51,696 nt of DNA from Candidatus Gastranaerophilales bacterium (GTDB taxonomy: Bacteria > Cyanobacteriota > Vampirovibrionia > Gastranaerophilales > Gastranaerophilaceae): assembly GCA_947625345.1 (NCBI GenBank), contig CANQNX010000004.1, positions 1 to 51,696 on the forward strand, written 5' to 3'. This document shows positions 37,661-47,323 of this stretch, one piece after another (position 1 is the stretch's first letter; each line of letters begins with the position of its first letter). The notes under the pieces are model-generated. The model was not told where the DNA came from. It saw nothing but the letters and a program-made list of their open reading frames with translations, and did no database searches. Made by a program: the position numbers and the translations under genes.

Positions 37661-40422
37661 ACTGCATTTATATTCACTATGGTAGAAATACTTCCGTTTT
37701 TCTTAATCATAGTTTTAATTTTGCCGTTATCATATTCAAAAAACAGTACTTGAGTATCATTTTCACCCTCTCGCATATATACGGGGAGTTGTGTATATAA
37801 TGTTTTTAATACATTCTTTAACATTTCAACCGTTTGCGGCTTATATAAATCGTCAATTCTGCCGTTTGATAATGCAAATCTGTCTATTATTCTTAGAACG
37901 GCATGGAAAGACAAATTAGGGAATTCTTCACCGTTATCAAAACAGTCACGCCACTCTTTTGAGTTAATAAAATCTATAAATTTATCGGGTATAGCTTTAT
38001 TAATGGCATCAATATACTCCGCATAACTGCCATTAGAGGACAAATCCAAATCTTTTTTTCTCAATTTCAAAGCTTTTTCAATATTACTATACTCATGTTC
38101 ATCCTCGTATTGCCTGTATATGATTTCTTGTGCCACCATATTTTTTGAATATATTCTCGGTTCTTTACACATTGAATTTTTGAGAGTATATATAAAATTT
38201 TTTCCTTCCGGCGCTCTTAAAAATTTATTTAAGGCAATATAAAAATCTGTATCACTCATTTTTTGAACATTTTTTATTTCATTCATATCCAAATTTTTAA
38301 TTTTACTATTGGTTATTTTAAAACCAAAGCCCATTTTTTCCATTCTGTTTTCAAATTCTGAAAGTGAATTTACATAATTATCAAAATTCATATCTTGAGG
38401 GGAAGACTTTATATGAGATACCAAGTTTTTATCAAAATATTTTTCTTTACCTTGGTGTTTTTTAAGAAAATCACGCCATTTTGATAAAGATTTTATTTTC
38501 CTATCCGCAATTATTTCAACAACTTCACTGAGTTTTTCTTCATTGTCAAAACTGCTTATAAACTGGCTTAATGATGATTTTGACATCTTTAAAAAGCCCG
38601 TTTTATTCAAATTTTTTATTCTTCTTACAGTCAACTCTTCATTATTTTCATCATACAATTTTGACAAAATTACACGGCAATTTTCTATGTGTTGATTTTC
38701 CTCGGGTGAATTATCAAATTTTATATTAGCCTTATGAATAAATTTAAAAAGTAAATCTTTTTGAGGGAAAAATTGTTTTAAACCATTTATTTTAGAAATT
38801 TTATAAGAATATTCATCCGAGTTTTTTATATTAAAATCAACAATGTTACTAAGAATTTCACTTATATTATGTTCAGAGTTTATTATCTGATTTTTATACT
38901 CTTTAAATATATCAATAGGATTTTTATCAGATAAATATCCCGTTTCATCTTTTTCAATGAAATCTTTTATACCTTCACGATATTTTTCAAATAAAGCTTT
39001 TTCACTTTGTAATAACTTTTCTACGGTTGTATGTTTTTGCTTGGCGATTTCAAAAAGGTTTTGAGAATCTGAGTATCTGAATAAATCTGCAAAATTTCTC
39101 AATTCTTCTGCCGTAATATTCTTTTTATTATTGTTAGTAGCTCGGTTATAGAATTGAAGCAAAGACTCCTGATTTTTAATATTAAATCTGTTAATAATAT
39201 TTATCAGACATTCAACATCTTCCGTTCCTTTTGTTTCCTTGTCATAAAGAGCATTTACGGAATCTTTAAATTTTAAATAGAAATCTGTTGTTTTTTGATT
39301 GTTATTATCAAACAATATTTCTAAATCTTCCGTTGCAACATCTTTGTTTTCCACACAAGTATTAATATCAATATCCGAAATAATATAATTACTTGCCAAC
39401 ATATTTAATTCAGAAGGTGAAATATTATTGACACGCAAATAATTATAAAATTTTATTTTATCCTCAACACTGTTAAACCCGTTAAATTGTTCTTCGAATT
39501 TTTTCATAACAGACATTTTTATCTGATTACTTTCCGAAATGATTTTAACCGTTTCCTTTATGTCATTTTTGCTTTCATCATTTTGATGCATATATAGATA
39601 GTCAAAAACATCATTATTATTTTTATAAATATATTCAGGACTTTTCTTACCTTTTGCATTTTCCAAAGGTAATAATTCGGAAATGAAATTTAATCTGTCT
39701 TCATAAGTTTTATCAAGATAATTAATTAAATTAAATTTATCCTCCATTGTTTCAAAATCATTGAAATCAGATTTTAAATGAGCGAATTTTTTATCAAAAT
39801 CGTTAAAATTATTCAGACCTAACTTTGAAAAGACATCACAGTATTCATTTAATATATTATAATCAGGTTCTTTTTCTGACTTTTCCAACTGATAAATATA
39901 TAAAAGTGCTTGAGGATATTTAGCTAAATTACCTTTTGAATTTAAATATCCGTATATTTCAAGTTCCTGAATAGAGTTATCTTTAAATACTTTTTTTACA
40001 TCCGGATTTTTAAAACTGTATTTAATAAAATTCTCAAGTCCCATAACATTTTTAATACCGGAATGCTTTAATAAATTTTCAAGGTAACCTCTATAACTAT
40101 CATTTTTTGTAAAAATCACATCATTAAATTTTTCAATTTTATAATTTCTTAATTTCTTCATTGAAGACATTATTTGATTATCAGAAACATAAGTTAAATA
40201 ATCATTAACAAAGCCTTCTCTTAGCATATCATTAGATACTTTGACAATATCATAGAACAGCTCTCCGTAATTTATTTTTTCTCCGAATGAAACATTATTT
40301 TTTTCAAAAGTATCATAACTTACCCCGTTTTTTAAACCGCCACAAGAGTCTAAAGGGTGAGTTATATGTTTTAAACTTTTTAAATTATATGAATGTATAG
40401 AGTCGACTTTTGATATTAACAT
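37657..40422 (-). CDS. Large helical protein, unknown, possible toxin-like C terminus (921 residues)
   Basis: Not recognised as a whole. The N terminus has NNVSFGEKI (42-50), a motif resembling those of other unknowns here. Residues about 60-830 are mostly predicted helix, rich in Lys, Asn and Asp, with no signal peptide or membrane span. The last 85 residues contain LSFHAVLRIIDRF (837-849) and then a beta-rich tail. That layout recalls small RelE-fold domains (HAxxRxxxR, as in DUF4258/BrnT), often found at the ends of polymorphic toxins. The resemblance is weak and catalytic residues are unverified. Confidence 0.72.
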   Translation of the reverse strand: MLISKVDSIHSYNLKSLKHITHPLDSCGGLKNGVSYDTFEKNNVSFGEKINYGELFYDIVKVSNDMLREGFVNDYLTYVSDNQIMSSMKKLRNYKIEKFNDVIFTKNDSYRGYLENLLKHSGIKNVMGLENFIKYSFKNPDVKKVFKDNSIQELEIYGYLNSKGNLAKYPQALLYIYQLEKSEKEPDYNILNEYCDVFSKLGLNNFNDFDKKFAHLKSDFNDFETMEDKFNLINYLDKTYEDRLNFISELLPLENAKGKKSPEYIYKNNNDVFDYLYMHQNDESKNDIKETVKIISESNQIKMSVMKKFEEQFNGFNSVEDKIKFYNYLRVNNISPSELNMLASNYIISDIDINTCVENKDVATEDLEILFDNNNQKTTDFYLKFKDSVNALYDKETKGTEDVECLINIINRFNIKNQESLLQFYNRATNNNKKNITAEELRNFADLFRYSDSQNLFEIAKQKHTTVEKLLQSEKALFEKYREGIKDFIEKDETGYLSDKNPIDIFKEYKNQIINSEHNISEILSNIVDFNIKNSDEYSYKISKINGLKQFFPQKDLLFKFIHKANIKFDNSPEENQHIENCRVILSKLYDENNEELTVRRIKNLNKTGFLKMSKSSLSQFISSFDNEEKLSEVVEIIADRKIKSLSKWRDFLKKHQGKEKYFDKNLVSHIKSSPQDMNFDNYVNSLSEFENRMEKMGFGFKITNSKIKNLDMNEIKNVQKMSDTDFYIALNKFLRAPEGKNFIYTLKNSMCKEPRIYSKNMVAQEIIYRQYEDEHEYSNIEKALKLRKKDLDLSSNGSYAEYIDAINKAIPDKFIDFINSKEWRDCFDNGEEFPNLSFHAVLRIIDRFALSNGRIDDLYKPQTVEMLKNVLKTLYTQLPVYMREGENDTQVLFFEYDNGKIKTMIKKNGSISTIVNINAV

Positions 40423-40489
40423 TATTTGAACCTGAGATTACTCATGATAAAAATCATAAACAATTTTTTTGCTTAAAATATAATAATAT

Positions 40490-41380
40490 TTAGAAGTTTT
40501 TAATTTTTCTTAAAATACCGTCATTTTCTTTGAGCATTTGCAGAGCATCATTATATGAAATGTTATATTTTATTTGCACAATAGCTTCCTTAACTTTAAA
40601 ATTATTAGCTTCGAGCACATTTTTTGCTTCATCATAATTACAGCCTGCAATTTCGGAGACTATTCTTACTGCTCTGTCTCTAAGTTTTGTATTTGTAGGT
40701 TTAACATCCACCATAAAATTTTTATAAACTTTGCCTATTTTAACCATTGATGCGGTTGTGAGCATATTTAATACCATTTTCTGAGCTGTTCCCGCTTTCA
40801 TTCTAGTTGAACCGGTAATAACTTCCGCACCTGTTTCTATACAAATCGGAATATCCGCAGTTTTATATATAATGCCTTCTTTATTGCAGGTCAGAGCTAT
40901 TGTTTTAGCATTCTTTTCTTTTGCTAATCTTATTATTTCAACCGGATAATTAGCATTACCGCTTGCAGATATTGAAACAATCGTATCATTTGAATTAATA
41001 TTTAATTTTTTAAAATCAGCCTGAGCGCACTCAACTGAATCTTCAGCACCTTCAATTGCATTTCTTAAGGCACTGTCACCGCCTGCTATTATACCCATAA
41101 CCATTTCGGGGTTTGTATTAAATGTAGGAGGACATTCTGATGCATCCAATACCCCTAATCTTCCGCTGGTACCTGCTCCAAAATATATTAATCTTCCTCC
41201 CTTTTGAAAATTATTTACTATAACATCCACAGCCTTTGATATATCCTCTAAATTTTCGGATATCTTTTCGGCAACTTTCATATCTTCATTATTAATCATC
41301 CTTATTATGTCAACTGTAGATGATAAATCTATATTAACCGTCGCAGGATTTGTTTTTTCGGTTATTATTACACCTTTCAT
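40490..41380 (-). CDS. murQ: N-acetylmuramic acid 6-phosphate etherase
   Basis: Cleaves the lactyl ether of MurNAc-6-phosphate during cell-wall recycling. The sugar-binding SIS motif GAGTSGRLG (68-76) is followed by LDASECPPTF with catalytic Glu82, and a second motif GSTRMKAGTAQK appears later. The length of 296 is normal. The start overlaps the end of ispE by 4 bp, in an rsmA-ispE-murQ run. No MurNAc transporter or kinase is nearby. Confidence 0.95.
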   Translation of the reverse strand: MKGVIITEKTNPATVNIDLSSTVDIIRMINNEDMKVAEKISENLEDISKAVDVIVNNFQKGGRLIYFGAGTSGRLGVLDASECPPTFNTNPEMVMGIIAGGDSALRNAIEGAEDSVECAQADFKKLNINSNDTIVSISASGNANYPVEIIRLAKEKNAKTIALTCNKEGIIYKTADIPICIETGAEVITGSTRMKAGTAQKMVLNMLTTASMVKIGKVYKNFMVDVKPTNTKLRDRAVRIVSEIAGCNYDEAKNVLEANNFKVKEAIVQIKYNISYNDALQMLKENDGILRKIKNF

Positions 41381-42225
41381 ACTTCTAAAACTCCCGTTTT
41401 AATTGTTGTTAATTTTTCAAATATAACATAATCGCTTTTGTCATCCCACTCAATATAGGGATTTAATACAAAGAAAGCAGAACCGCTTCCTGACATCAAG
41501 CTCCCTTTCACTTTGTTTTTTATCTCCGATAACTCTTTATGAAAAGGGAATAAAGCCTTTTCCAAGCTGTTATATAAAAGTGTTTTATCAAATTTACCTT
41601 TTTGTAATAATTTAACCAATTTTGAAGTATTATCAGGATTTGATTTATCTTTTAACTTTGAAAAATTAGTATAAGCTTCTTTTGCACTTATTCCTATATT
41701 TTTAGGTTTAATAAGCGCTAAACTCTGTTCATAAACAGGTAATTCACGAATAACCTCACCTCTTTGAGTACATAAACAACAACCGCCTTTTAAGCAAAAA
41801 TTAATGTCCGAGCCCAATTTCGAACATAAATTATTTACTTCATCGTTATTCAATACGTTGTCGTACAATTTGTTTAACGCATATATTGTCCCTGCGGCAT
41901 CACTGCTTCCGCCTGCCAACCCTGCGGCAACAGGTATATTCTTTTCGATATTAACCGTTAATTTTAAATTTTTTTTGTTGATTTTTTCAAAAAATATTAC
42001 GGCGGCTTTATATATTAAATTAGATTCATTATAAGGAATTTCATTTGAATCTCCGTATAATTCAATTTTAAAATCTTTACTTTCTTCAATTGTAAAAGTG
42101 AGGAAGTCATACAAACTAATTGCCTGCATAATTGATTGGATATTATGAAATCCGTCCTCTCGTTTGTTTAAAACTTCAAGAGTTAAATTAATTTTAGCGG
42201 GAGTTTTTACCTTTATTGTTTTCAT
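41377..42225 (-). CDS. ispE: 4-diphosphocytidyl-2-C-methyl-D-erythritol kinase
   Basis: GHMP kinase of the MEP isoprenoid pathway. Lys11 in the N-terminal AKINLTL and the ATP-binding GLAGGSSDAA (102-111) are visible, as is the C-terminal MSGSGSAFF. At 282 residues it is typical. It overlaps rsmA and murQ by 4 bp each, so all three are translated together. Confidence 0.95.
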   Translation of the reverse strand: MKTIKVKTPAKINLTLEVLNKREDGFHNIQSIMQAISLYDFLTFTIEESKDFKIELYGDSNEIPYNESNLIYKAAVIFFEKINKKNLKLTVNIEKNIPVAAGLAGGSSDAAGTIYALNKLYDNVLNNDEVNNLCSKLGSDINFCLKGGCCLCTQRGEVIRELPVYEQSLALIKPKNIGISAKEAYTNFSKLKDKSNPDNTSKLVKLLQKGKFDKTLLYNSLEKALFPFHKELSEIKNKVKGSLMSGSGSAFFVLNPYIEWDDKSDYVIFEKLTTIKTGVLEV

Positions 42226-43058
42226 AAATTTTCCTTTAAAATTTCTGATAATTCACCCATCTTAGAAATTGAAAGAGATTCACCTCTGATATTTTCATCA
42301 AGATTCAATTGTGAAAGGGTTTTTTCCACGCTGTTTCTGTCAAAACCGGCATTCATTAAAGAATTTTTAATGTTTTTCCTTCTTGTTTGGAAACAGCCTT
42401 TAACAACTTTTCTAAAAAATGAATAATTATTTAATTTCAACAACGGTTGTTCTCTTACGGTCAACTTAACAATTGCGGAATCCACTTTTGGTGCGGGAAA
42501 AAACGAACGGGCACTGACCTTTTTTATAAACTCTGCCTCTGCCCAAAATTGTGCCAATATTGATAACGGGCCGAATTCTTTTGAAGGTGAACTCTCGTTT
42601 GCAATTATTCTTTTTGCCACTTCATATTGAACCATCAATACAATTTGCACTATACTTTGACGATTCTTATTGCATAAATCATCAATTTCACCCAAAAGAT
42701 GAGCAAGTATGGGAGAAGTTATATAATAAGGAATATTAGCAACAATTTTCAAATTTTTCCCGAATTGAGATAAATCTGTTTTTAAAATATCCTGATGAAT
42801 TATTTTAAGATTATCCGCCTCTATTTTACTAAGCTCATTAACCATATCTTCATCAAGCTCAATTGCATAGACTTCTTTTGCAAGATTTATCAATTTTTCC
42901 GTTACAAAACCCAAACCTGCACCTATTTCAACAACAATATCATCTTTTGTAATATCGGATACATCTAAAATAGTTTGGATACAACCTTCATCAATCAGGA
43001 AATTTTGTCCCAATCTTTTTTTAGCTCTGTACTTTTTCGCTCTTTCATAATAGTTCAT
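42222..43058 (-). CDS. rsmA: 16S rRNA dimethyladenosine transferase
   Basis: SAM-dependent enzyme (KsgA) that dimethylates two adjacent adenines near the 3' end of 16S rRNA. The first motif is QNFL (18-21), followed by VEIGAGLGFVT (43-53) and the catalytic NIPYY (108-112). At 278 residues it is normal. It is the first gene of the leftward run and lies 39 bp from divergent ogt. Confidence 0.96.
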   Translation of the reverse strand: MNYYERAKKYRAKKRLGQNFLIDEGCIQTILDVSDITKDDIVVEIGAGLGFVTEKLINLAKEVYAIELDEDMVNELSKIEADNLKIIHQDILKTDLSQFGKNLKIVANIPYYITSPILAHLLGEIDDLCNKNRQSIVQIVLMVQYEVAKRIIANESSPSKEFGPLSILAQFWAEAEFIKKVSARSFFPAPKVDSAIVKLTVREQPLLKLNNYSFFRKVVKGCFQTRRKNIKNSLMNAGFDRNSVEKTLSQLNLDENIRGESLSISKMGELSEILKENL

Positions 43059-43097
43059 AACTTTTATAATACTACAAAATATGCTATTTTATAATTA

Positions 43098-43571
43098 ATG
43101 AAATGTTATAAATATACTTCAAAAATCGGTAATCTGTATATAAGTGCCGATGATAATTACCTTTATTCAATTTCATGTTGTCAAACAAAAGAGACGGGAA
43201 CAAATTACATTATAAAAGAAACCGTAAAACAACTTGATGAATACTTTGCCCTAAAAAGGAAAGTTTTTGATATACCTTTAAATATAAAGGGAACGAATTT
43301 TCAGAAACAAGTATGGAAAGAGCTTTTAAAAATTCCATACGGTGAAATCAGGACTTATAAAGATATTGCAACATCATTAGGAAATCCTAATTCTTCAAGA
43401 GCTGTCGGAAATGCAAATAACAAAAATCCGATAATAATAGTAATTCCCTGCCACAGGGTAATAGGAAGAAACGGAAACCTAAGGGGATACGCACCGGGGG
43501 TGGATAAAAAAGAAATTTTACTAAAATTGGAAAAAGCATTTAATCTAGTGTCATACTGTTCAACAGACTAA
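43098..43571 (+). CDS. ogt: Methylated-DNA-protein-cysteine methyltransferase
   Basis: Suicide DNA-repair protein taking alkyl groups from O6-alkylguanine onto Cys118 in the IPCHRVIG motif. The upstream helix-turn-helix region, IPYGEIRTYKDIA, and the NANNKNP segment fit. At 157 residues it has the normal bacterial length. It is divergent from rsmA. Confidence 0.94.
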   Translation: MKCYKYTSKIGNLYISADDNYLYSISCCQTKETGTNYIIKETVKQLDEYFALKRKVFDIPLNIKGTNFQKQVWKELLKIPYGEIRTYKDIATSLGNPNSSRAVGNANNKNPIIIVIPCHRVIGRNGNLRGYAPGVDKKEILLKLEKAFNLVSYCSTD

Positions 43572-43659
43572 CTTTACAATTTGAATAGTTAAAATTAGGC
43601 AAATTTAGACTTTTATGTTATATTTGAAATGTGAATGAATCATAGAGAAGGAAAAATAA

Positions 43660-44217
43660 ATGATATCAGTAAACGATTTAAAAACAGGCTTAACACTTGA
43701 AATTGACGGCGGTCTATGGAATGTTGTCGAATTTATGCACGTAAAACCCGGAAAAGGCGCCGCATTTGTAAGAACAAAATTAAAGAATGCGGAAACAGGA
43801 AACGTTGTTGAAAAGACATTCAGAGCCGGTGAAAAAGTTGCTAAAGCTACATTAGATAAAAGAGATATGCAATATCTTTATAAAGAAGGTAACGATTATG
43901 TAATGATGGATTTGGAAACTTATGAACAAATATCGGTTGCAGCTGATAAAATAGGGGACGGAGTTAAATATTTAAAAGAAAATATGAATGTTGCAATATT
44001 ACTCCACGGTTCAAATATAATAGGTATTGATATTCCTAACTTCGTTGAATTGGAAGTTGTAGATACACCGCCAGCAGAAAAGGGTAATACGGCTCAAGGC
44101 GGTACAAAACCTGCTACTCTTGAAACAGGTGCAGTTGTTAACGTTCCTTTCTTCGTTACCGTAGGAACTATTATCAGGGTTGATACGAGAACAAACGAAT
44201 ATTTAGACAGAGTCTAA
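43660..44217 (+). CDS. efp: Translation elongation factor P
   Basis: Relieves ribosome stalling at proline stretches. At 185 residues it has the three-barrel layout, with the modified-loop residue Lys32 in KPGKGAAF. A Lys here points to lysine-type rather than Arg-rhamnosyl modification. GAGAAGGAAA precedes the ATG. It is 11 bp upstream of accB, an arrangement common in cyanobacteria. Confidence 0.97.
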   Translation: MISVNDLKTGLTLEIDGGLWNVVEFMHVKPGKGAAFVRTKLKNAETGNVVEKTFRAGEKVAKATLDKRDMQYLYKEGNDYVMMDLETYEQISVAADKIGDGVKYLKENMNVAILLHGSNIIGIDIPNFVELEVVDTPPAEKGNTAQGGTKPATLETGAVVNVPFFVTVGTIIRVDTRTNEYLDRV

Positions 44218-44228
44218 GGATTATAAAT

Positions 44229-44696
44229 ATGAAATTTGAAATCGAATACTTAGAAAAATTAGCTAACTTAGTTTATGAAAAAGACCTTTCAGAAATTACA
44301 ATAAAAGATGAAAAAAAGTCAGTATCATTTAAACGTGAAAAACTTTCAGCAGCTGTTAATACAGCTCAAAATTACATGCCTGCAACAATAACTTCTCAAG
44401 TTATAGCACCGGTGCAGCAAAAGAAAGAAACCGTTAATAATAAAGCTCAATCCGAGCACAAGGGTAAACCAATTACATCACCTATGGTAGGCACTTTTTA
44501 TTCATCTCCGTCACCTGATGATGAACCTTTTGTTAAAGTCGGCGACAGTATTGCAACAGGACAGGTTGTTTGTATAATTGAAGCAATGAAGTTAATGAAT
44601 GAAATAGAAGCGGAAGCATCAGGCAAAATAACCGAAATATGTGTTAAAAACGGCGACAGTGTTGAATTTGGTCAAGTTTTGATGTATGTAGAATAA
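44229..44696 (+). CDS. accB: Acetyl-CoA carboxylase biotin carboxyl carrier protein
   Basis: A 155-residue carrier. The biotinyl domain (about 78-155) has [14 protein letters not shown], with the biotinylated Lys121. The N-terminal part is a charged region with a Thr/Ser/Gln-rich linker. It links to the biotin genes upstream in the window. It is co-transcribed with efp. Confidence 0.96.
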   Translation: MKFEIEYLEKLANLVYEKDLSEITIKDEKKSVSFKREKLSAAVNTAQNYMPATITSQVIAPVQQKKETVNNKAQSEHKGKPITSPMVGTFYSSPSPDDEPFVKVGDSIATGQVVCIIEAMKLMNEIEAEASGKITEICVKNGDSVEFGQVLMYVE

Positions 44697-44714
44697 TAAA
44701 AAATATAATAAAAT

Positions 44715-44747
44715 AAAAAGACCTCAAAAATGAGGTCTTTTTATTTT
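44715..44747. terminator. Bidirectional terminator, accB / ftsZ
   Basis: A 12-bp stem AAAAAGACCTCA/TGAGGTCTTTTT (44715-44742) with a 4-nt A loop and flanking A/T tracts lies between the accB and ftsZ stops. Confidence 0.93.
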
Positions 44748-44767
44748 TACAGATACATCCTCAGAAT

Positions 44768-45934
44768 TTACTTTTTCAAGAATTCAGGAATATCTAAAAT
44801 ATTATTAGCGAATTCAGCTGCTGCCTTTGACAGTTTTTGACTTTGTGCCGGATTAGCAGAGGTACCGAATAAATCCATTGCACCTAAGGTTTTTTCTTGT
44901 TCTTGTTGATTGAATTTTTCTATTTCTGTTTTCTTTAATTCAAAACCTGTTGCAATAACGGTAATTTGAATTTCACCTTGGATTTTATCATCAATAACAG
45001 CACCGAAATGAACCGTAGCGTCTTCCGATACCGCATCATGAATAACTTGAGCCGCATCCGTAACTTCATATAAAGTCATATCAGGGCCGCCGGTTACATT
45101 CATAATGATACCCGAAGCACCGTTTATGGAGGTTTCTAACAGAGGAGAATTAATAGCCGATTTAGCAGCTTCTAATGCTCTGCCTTCGCCTGTGCCTCTG
45201 CCTATACCCATTAAAGCTGAACCTGATGATTCCATTACACTTCTTACATCGGCAAAATCAACGTTAATCATACCTGCTACGGTGATTATATCAGAAATAC
45301 CTTGAACACCTCTTAAGAGAACTTCATCAACAACTTGGAATGCTTCTCTCATAGTTGTTCTTCTGTCAACAACTTCGAGCAGTTTATCGTTAGGAATAAC
45401 AATTAACGCATCAACGGTTTCTTTTAATTTTTCAAGTCCCTGAATAGCTTGATTCATTCTCTTTTTACCTTCAAAGCTAAAAGGTTTTGTAACAACACCG
45501 ATTGTCAAAGCGCCTAATTCTTTAGCTATTCTTGCGACAACGGGAGCTGCACCGGTACCGGTTCCGCCGCCCATACCTGCGGTAACGAAAACCATATCAG
45601 CTTTACCGATTGCGTTAACAATTTCATCTCTTGTTTCTTCTGCTGATTTTTCACCTTTTTCAGGGTTTCCGCCTGCGCCTAAACCGTTTGTAAGTTTACT
45701 TCCGATTCTTATTTTATTTTCAGCCAATGATTGTTCAAGTACTTGAACATCAGTATTCATTGCCCAAAATTCAACACCTGCCAAGCCTGCTTTAATCATA
45801 CGATTTACGGCATTTCCGCCGCCGCCGCCAACACCGATTACTTTAATATCTGCCGGTGTACCGCCTGTTTGTGCTGTGTTTGAACTGTTATTATTTTCTT
45901 TTTTACCAAAAATGTCCGGAACAAAATTTTCCAC
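44768..45934 (-). CDS. ftsZ: Cell division protein FtsZ
   Basis: Tubulin-like GTPase forming the division ring. The GTP-binding signature GGGTGTG is at 122-128, and [15 protein letters not shown] and DFADVR are visible. The C-terminal tail ends DIPEFLKK, the usual FtsA/ZipA-binding peptide. The start is GTG at 45934 with GAGGG eight bases upstream. At 388 residues the length is normal. It is monocistronic and not in a mur/fts cluster. Confidence 0.97.
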   Translation of the reverse strand: MENFVPDIFGKKENNNSSNTAQTGGTPADIKVIGVGGGGGNAVNRMIKAGLAGVEFWAMNTDVQVLEQSLAENKIRIGSKLTNGLGAGGNPEKGEKSAEETRDEIVNAIGKADMVFVTAGMGGGTGTGAAPVVARIAKELGALTIGVVTKPFSFEGKKRMNQAIQGLEKLKETVDALIVIPNDKLLEVVDRRTTMREAFQVVDEVLLRGVQGISDIITVAGMINVDFADVRSVMESSGSALMGIGRGTGEGRALEAAKSAINSPLLETSINGASGIIMNVTGGPDMTLYEVTDAAQVIHDAVSEDATVHFGAVIDDKIQGEIQITVIATGFELKKTEIEKFNQQEQEKTLGAMDLFGTSANPAQSQKLSKAAAEFANNILDIPEFLKK

Positions 45935-46078
45935 TTATTCGCCCTCTTTTTTTTCTATTACTTTTATTAATCCCTAATTTACATGCAACTGAATGTAAAT
46001 ATCTAATACCATAGTATTGTAAATTAAATAATTAGTAAAGAAAAAAAACTTTAAATATTAATTTATGTTTATGTTTTT

Positions 46079-46615
46079 TTACATATTTTTATTTGCTTTG
46101 ACAATTATTTGTTGAGCTTCCGTAAGGTTTTTAGCAAATTCGTTATAAATTGATGTATCTTCTCCGTACGGAACTTGTGTATTTAATATTTCATCAACAT
46201 TTTTGTTAATATTGTTAAGGGTTTTTACCGTTTCTTTTATATTTTCTTTTTTTTGTTTCAAAAAACAATAATTTATAAGAGGAATTGAGTTTAAAATTTT
46301 TTTAAATTTCTTTTTAAAATTTGAAAATCTTTTGGAATCATCTGTTATAAAAAAGTTTGTATTATCCTTTTCTTTTTCTGAAATTTCGGCATCATCTGGC
46401 AAATAATCGGTATCATAAGTATATAATCTTTTTATTTTACCGTGTTTTTTCTGAGATTTTTTTATGGGTTTTGTAATTTTATCGGAATTAAATTCGGAAA
46501 CGATTACATTTTCTTTATATGCACGATTATCCGCATCTATTGCGGTATTTATCGTATTGCCGGTATTCTTTGTATAAAAGCTTACGGGCTGATTTATACT
46601 TCCGGATATTTCCAT
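46079..46615 (-). CDS. Unknown protein with F-motif N terminus (178 residues)
   Basis: Not recognised. The N-terminal MEISGSINQPVSFYTKN (VSF at 10-12) resembles other unknown proteins here. The middle is basic (KKSQKKHGKIKR), followed by an acidic patch and a predicted helical C-terminal half from about residue 95. Residues 109-117 (IPLINYCFL) are mildly hydrophobic but too short for a sure membrane helix. It has no signal peptide and is monocistronic. Confidence 0.65.
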   Translation of the reverse strand: MEISGSINQPVSFYTKNTGNTINTAIDADNRAYKENVIVSEFNSDKITKPIKKSQKKHGKIKRLYTYDTDYLPDDAEISEKEKDNTNFFITDDSKRFSNFKKKFKKILNSIPLINYCFLKQKKENIKETVKTLNNINKNVDEILNTQVPYGEDTSIYNEFAKNLTEAQQIIVKANKNM

Positions 46616-46768
46616 TTATAATTCCCCTTATTATAATTATATTTGTTAACGGTTTTTTTTTACCGTTCAAATATATGAAATTTAAGCCAAGATAAAAAAT
46701 TAATTGTAAAATAAAATTAAAGTATTTTATTATTTTGTCGACATGAAGTATAAAAAAAGGTAAACATA

Positions 46769-47083
46769 ATGGAAATACTTGAGGATATTGATTTAAAAAA
46801 AGTAGGACTTGAATTAATGTTTCTCACTCCCGAAAAATGTTTGAGGGAGGAAGGTATTTCTGCAGTAGAATTATCTAAAGCACTTGATATGCCGCTTGAA
46901 ACCGTTAAGAAAAAATTGAAAATTCTTTTGGATAAAGAAATTATAAGGGTATACGGCATTAATCCGAAATTGTGGAAGTTTGACGAATTTAAATTTCAAA
47001 AAATGGACGAAGATGATGATGTATACAGACTTTTATGTAATTTTGACGATGTCGATTTTGACAGGTATTTTTCATATAATTAA
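46769..47083 (+). CDS. Small winged-helix-like protein
   Basis: A 104-residue protein with a helix-turn-helix near residues 30-60 (ISAVELSKALDMPLETVKKKLKILLDKEII) followed by a wing-like RVYGINPKLW. The C terminus is acidic and aromatic (DEDDD, FDDVDFDRYFSY). It is probably a DNA-binding regulator, with a tail of unknown role. Its final codons include the -10 of the structured RNA that follows. Confidence 0.7.
   Translation: MEILEDIDLKKVGLELMFLTPEKCLREEGISAVELSKALDMPLETVKKKLKILLDKEIIRVYGINPKLWKFDEFKFQKMDEDDDVYRLLCNFDDVDFDRYFSYN
47075..47080 (+). promoter_or_regulatory. -10 element of structured RNA
   Basis: TATAAT at 47075-47080 lies inside the last codons of the winged-helix gene. It is placed 5-7 nt before the proposed RNA 5' end (47085). 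A convincing -35 at 17 nt is absent; a TTGACA (47058-47063) sits only 11 nt upstream. Confidence 0.5.
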
Positions 47084-47084
47084 T

Positions 47085-47251
47085 GCCCTATACAAGTACG
47101 ATTTTGTTACCTGTGAAAGCTCCACAGGTGGGTAAGCGCCTTAACAAATCCGTTTCCTGCTGCAAGGCAGGTCTACTGCATTGTTATTAGAGTCAACTTT
47201 CCCTATTAATCAAGATGTAGGAACAAAATAAATACCCGTATAGAGCTTTTT
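47085..47251 (+). ncRNA. Strongly structured RNA, class unknown
   Basis: Nested pairing is visible by eye. P1 GCCCTATAC (47085-47093) pairs with GTATAGAGC (47238-47246), 8 of 9 pairs. P2 ATTTTGTT (47101-47108) pairs with AACAAAAT (47222-47229). P3 ACCTGTG/CACAGGT is a hairpin (47109-47129). P4 GGG-T-AAG (47130-47136) pairs with CTT-T-CCC (47197-47203). P5 TAACAA/TTGTTA (47142-47147, 47181-47186). P6 CCTGC/GCAGG (47156-47171). P1 runs into TTTTT (47247-47251). It does not look like tmRNA, SRP or RNase P RNA. The closing stem and size recall 6S RNA, but the P3 branch does not fit simply. It could also be a leader of the gene at 47324. Confidence 0.68.
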
Positions 47252-47323
47252 AATTATAACACTTATTTTATTAATTTTCATTACTCTTATTATATTTTTT
47301 CACTTATCTGATATAATTTTCCT

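Noticed and set aside
47085-47251. Known riboswitch, tmRNA, SRP RNA or RNase P RNA
   Set aside because: I compared it by memory with conserved cores (B12 box, c-di-AMP, M-box, TPP, tmRNA ends, SRP tetraloop, RNase P P4) and found none. 6S RNA remains open.
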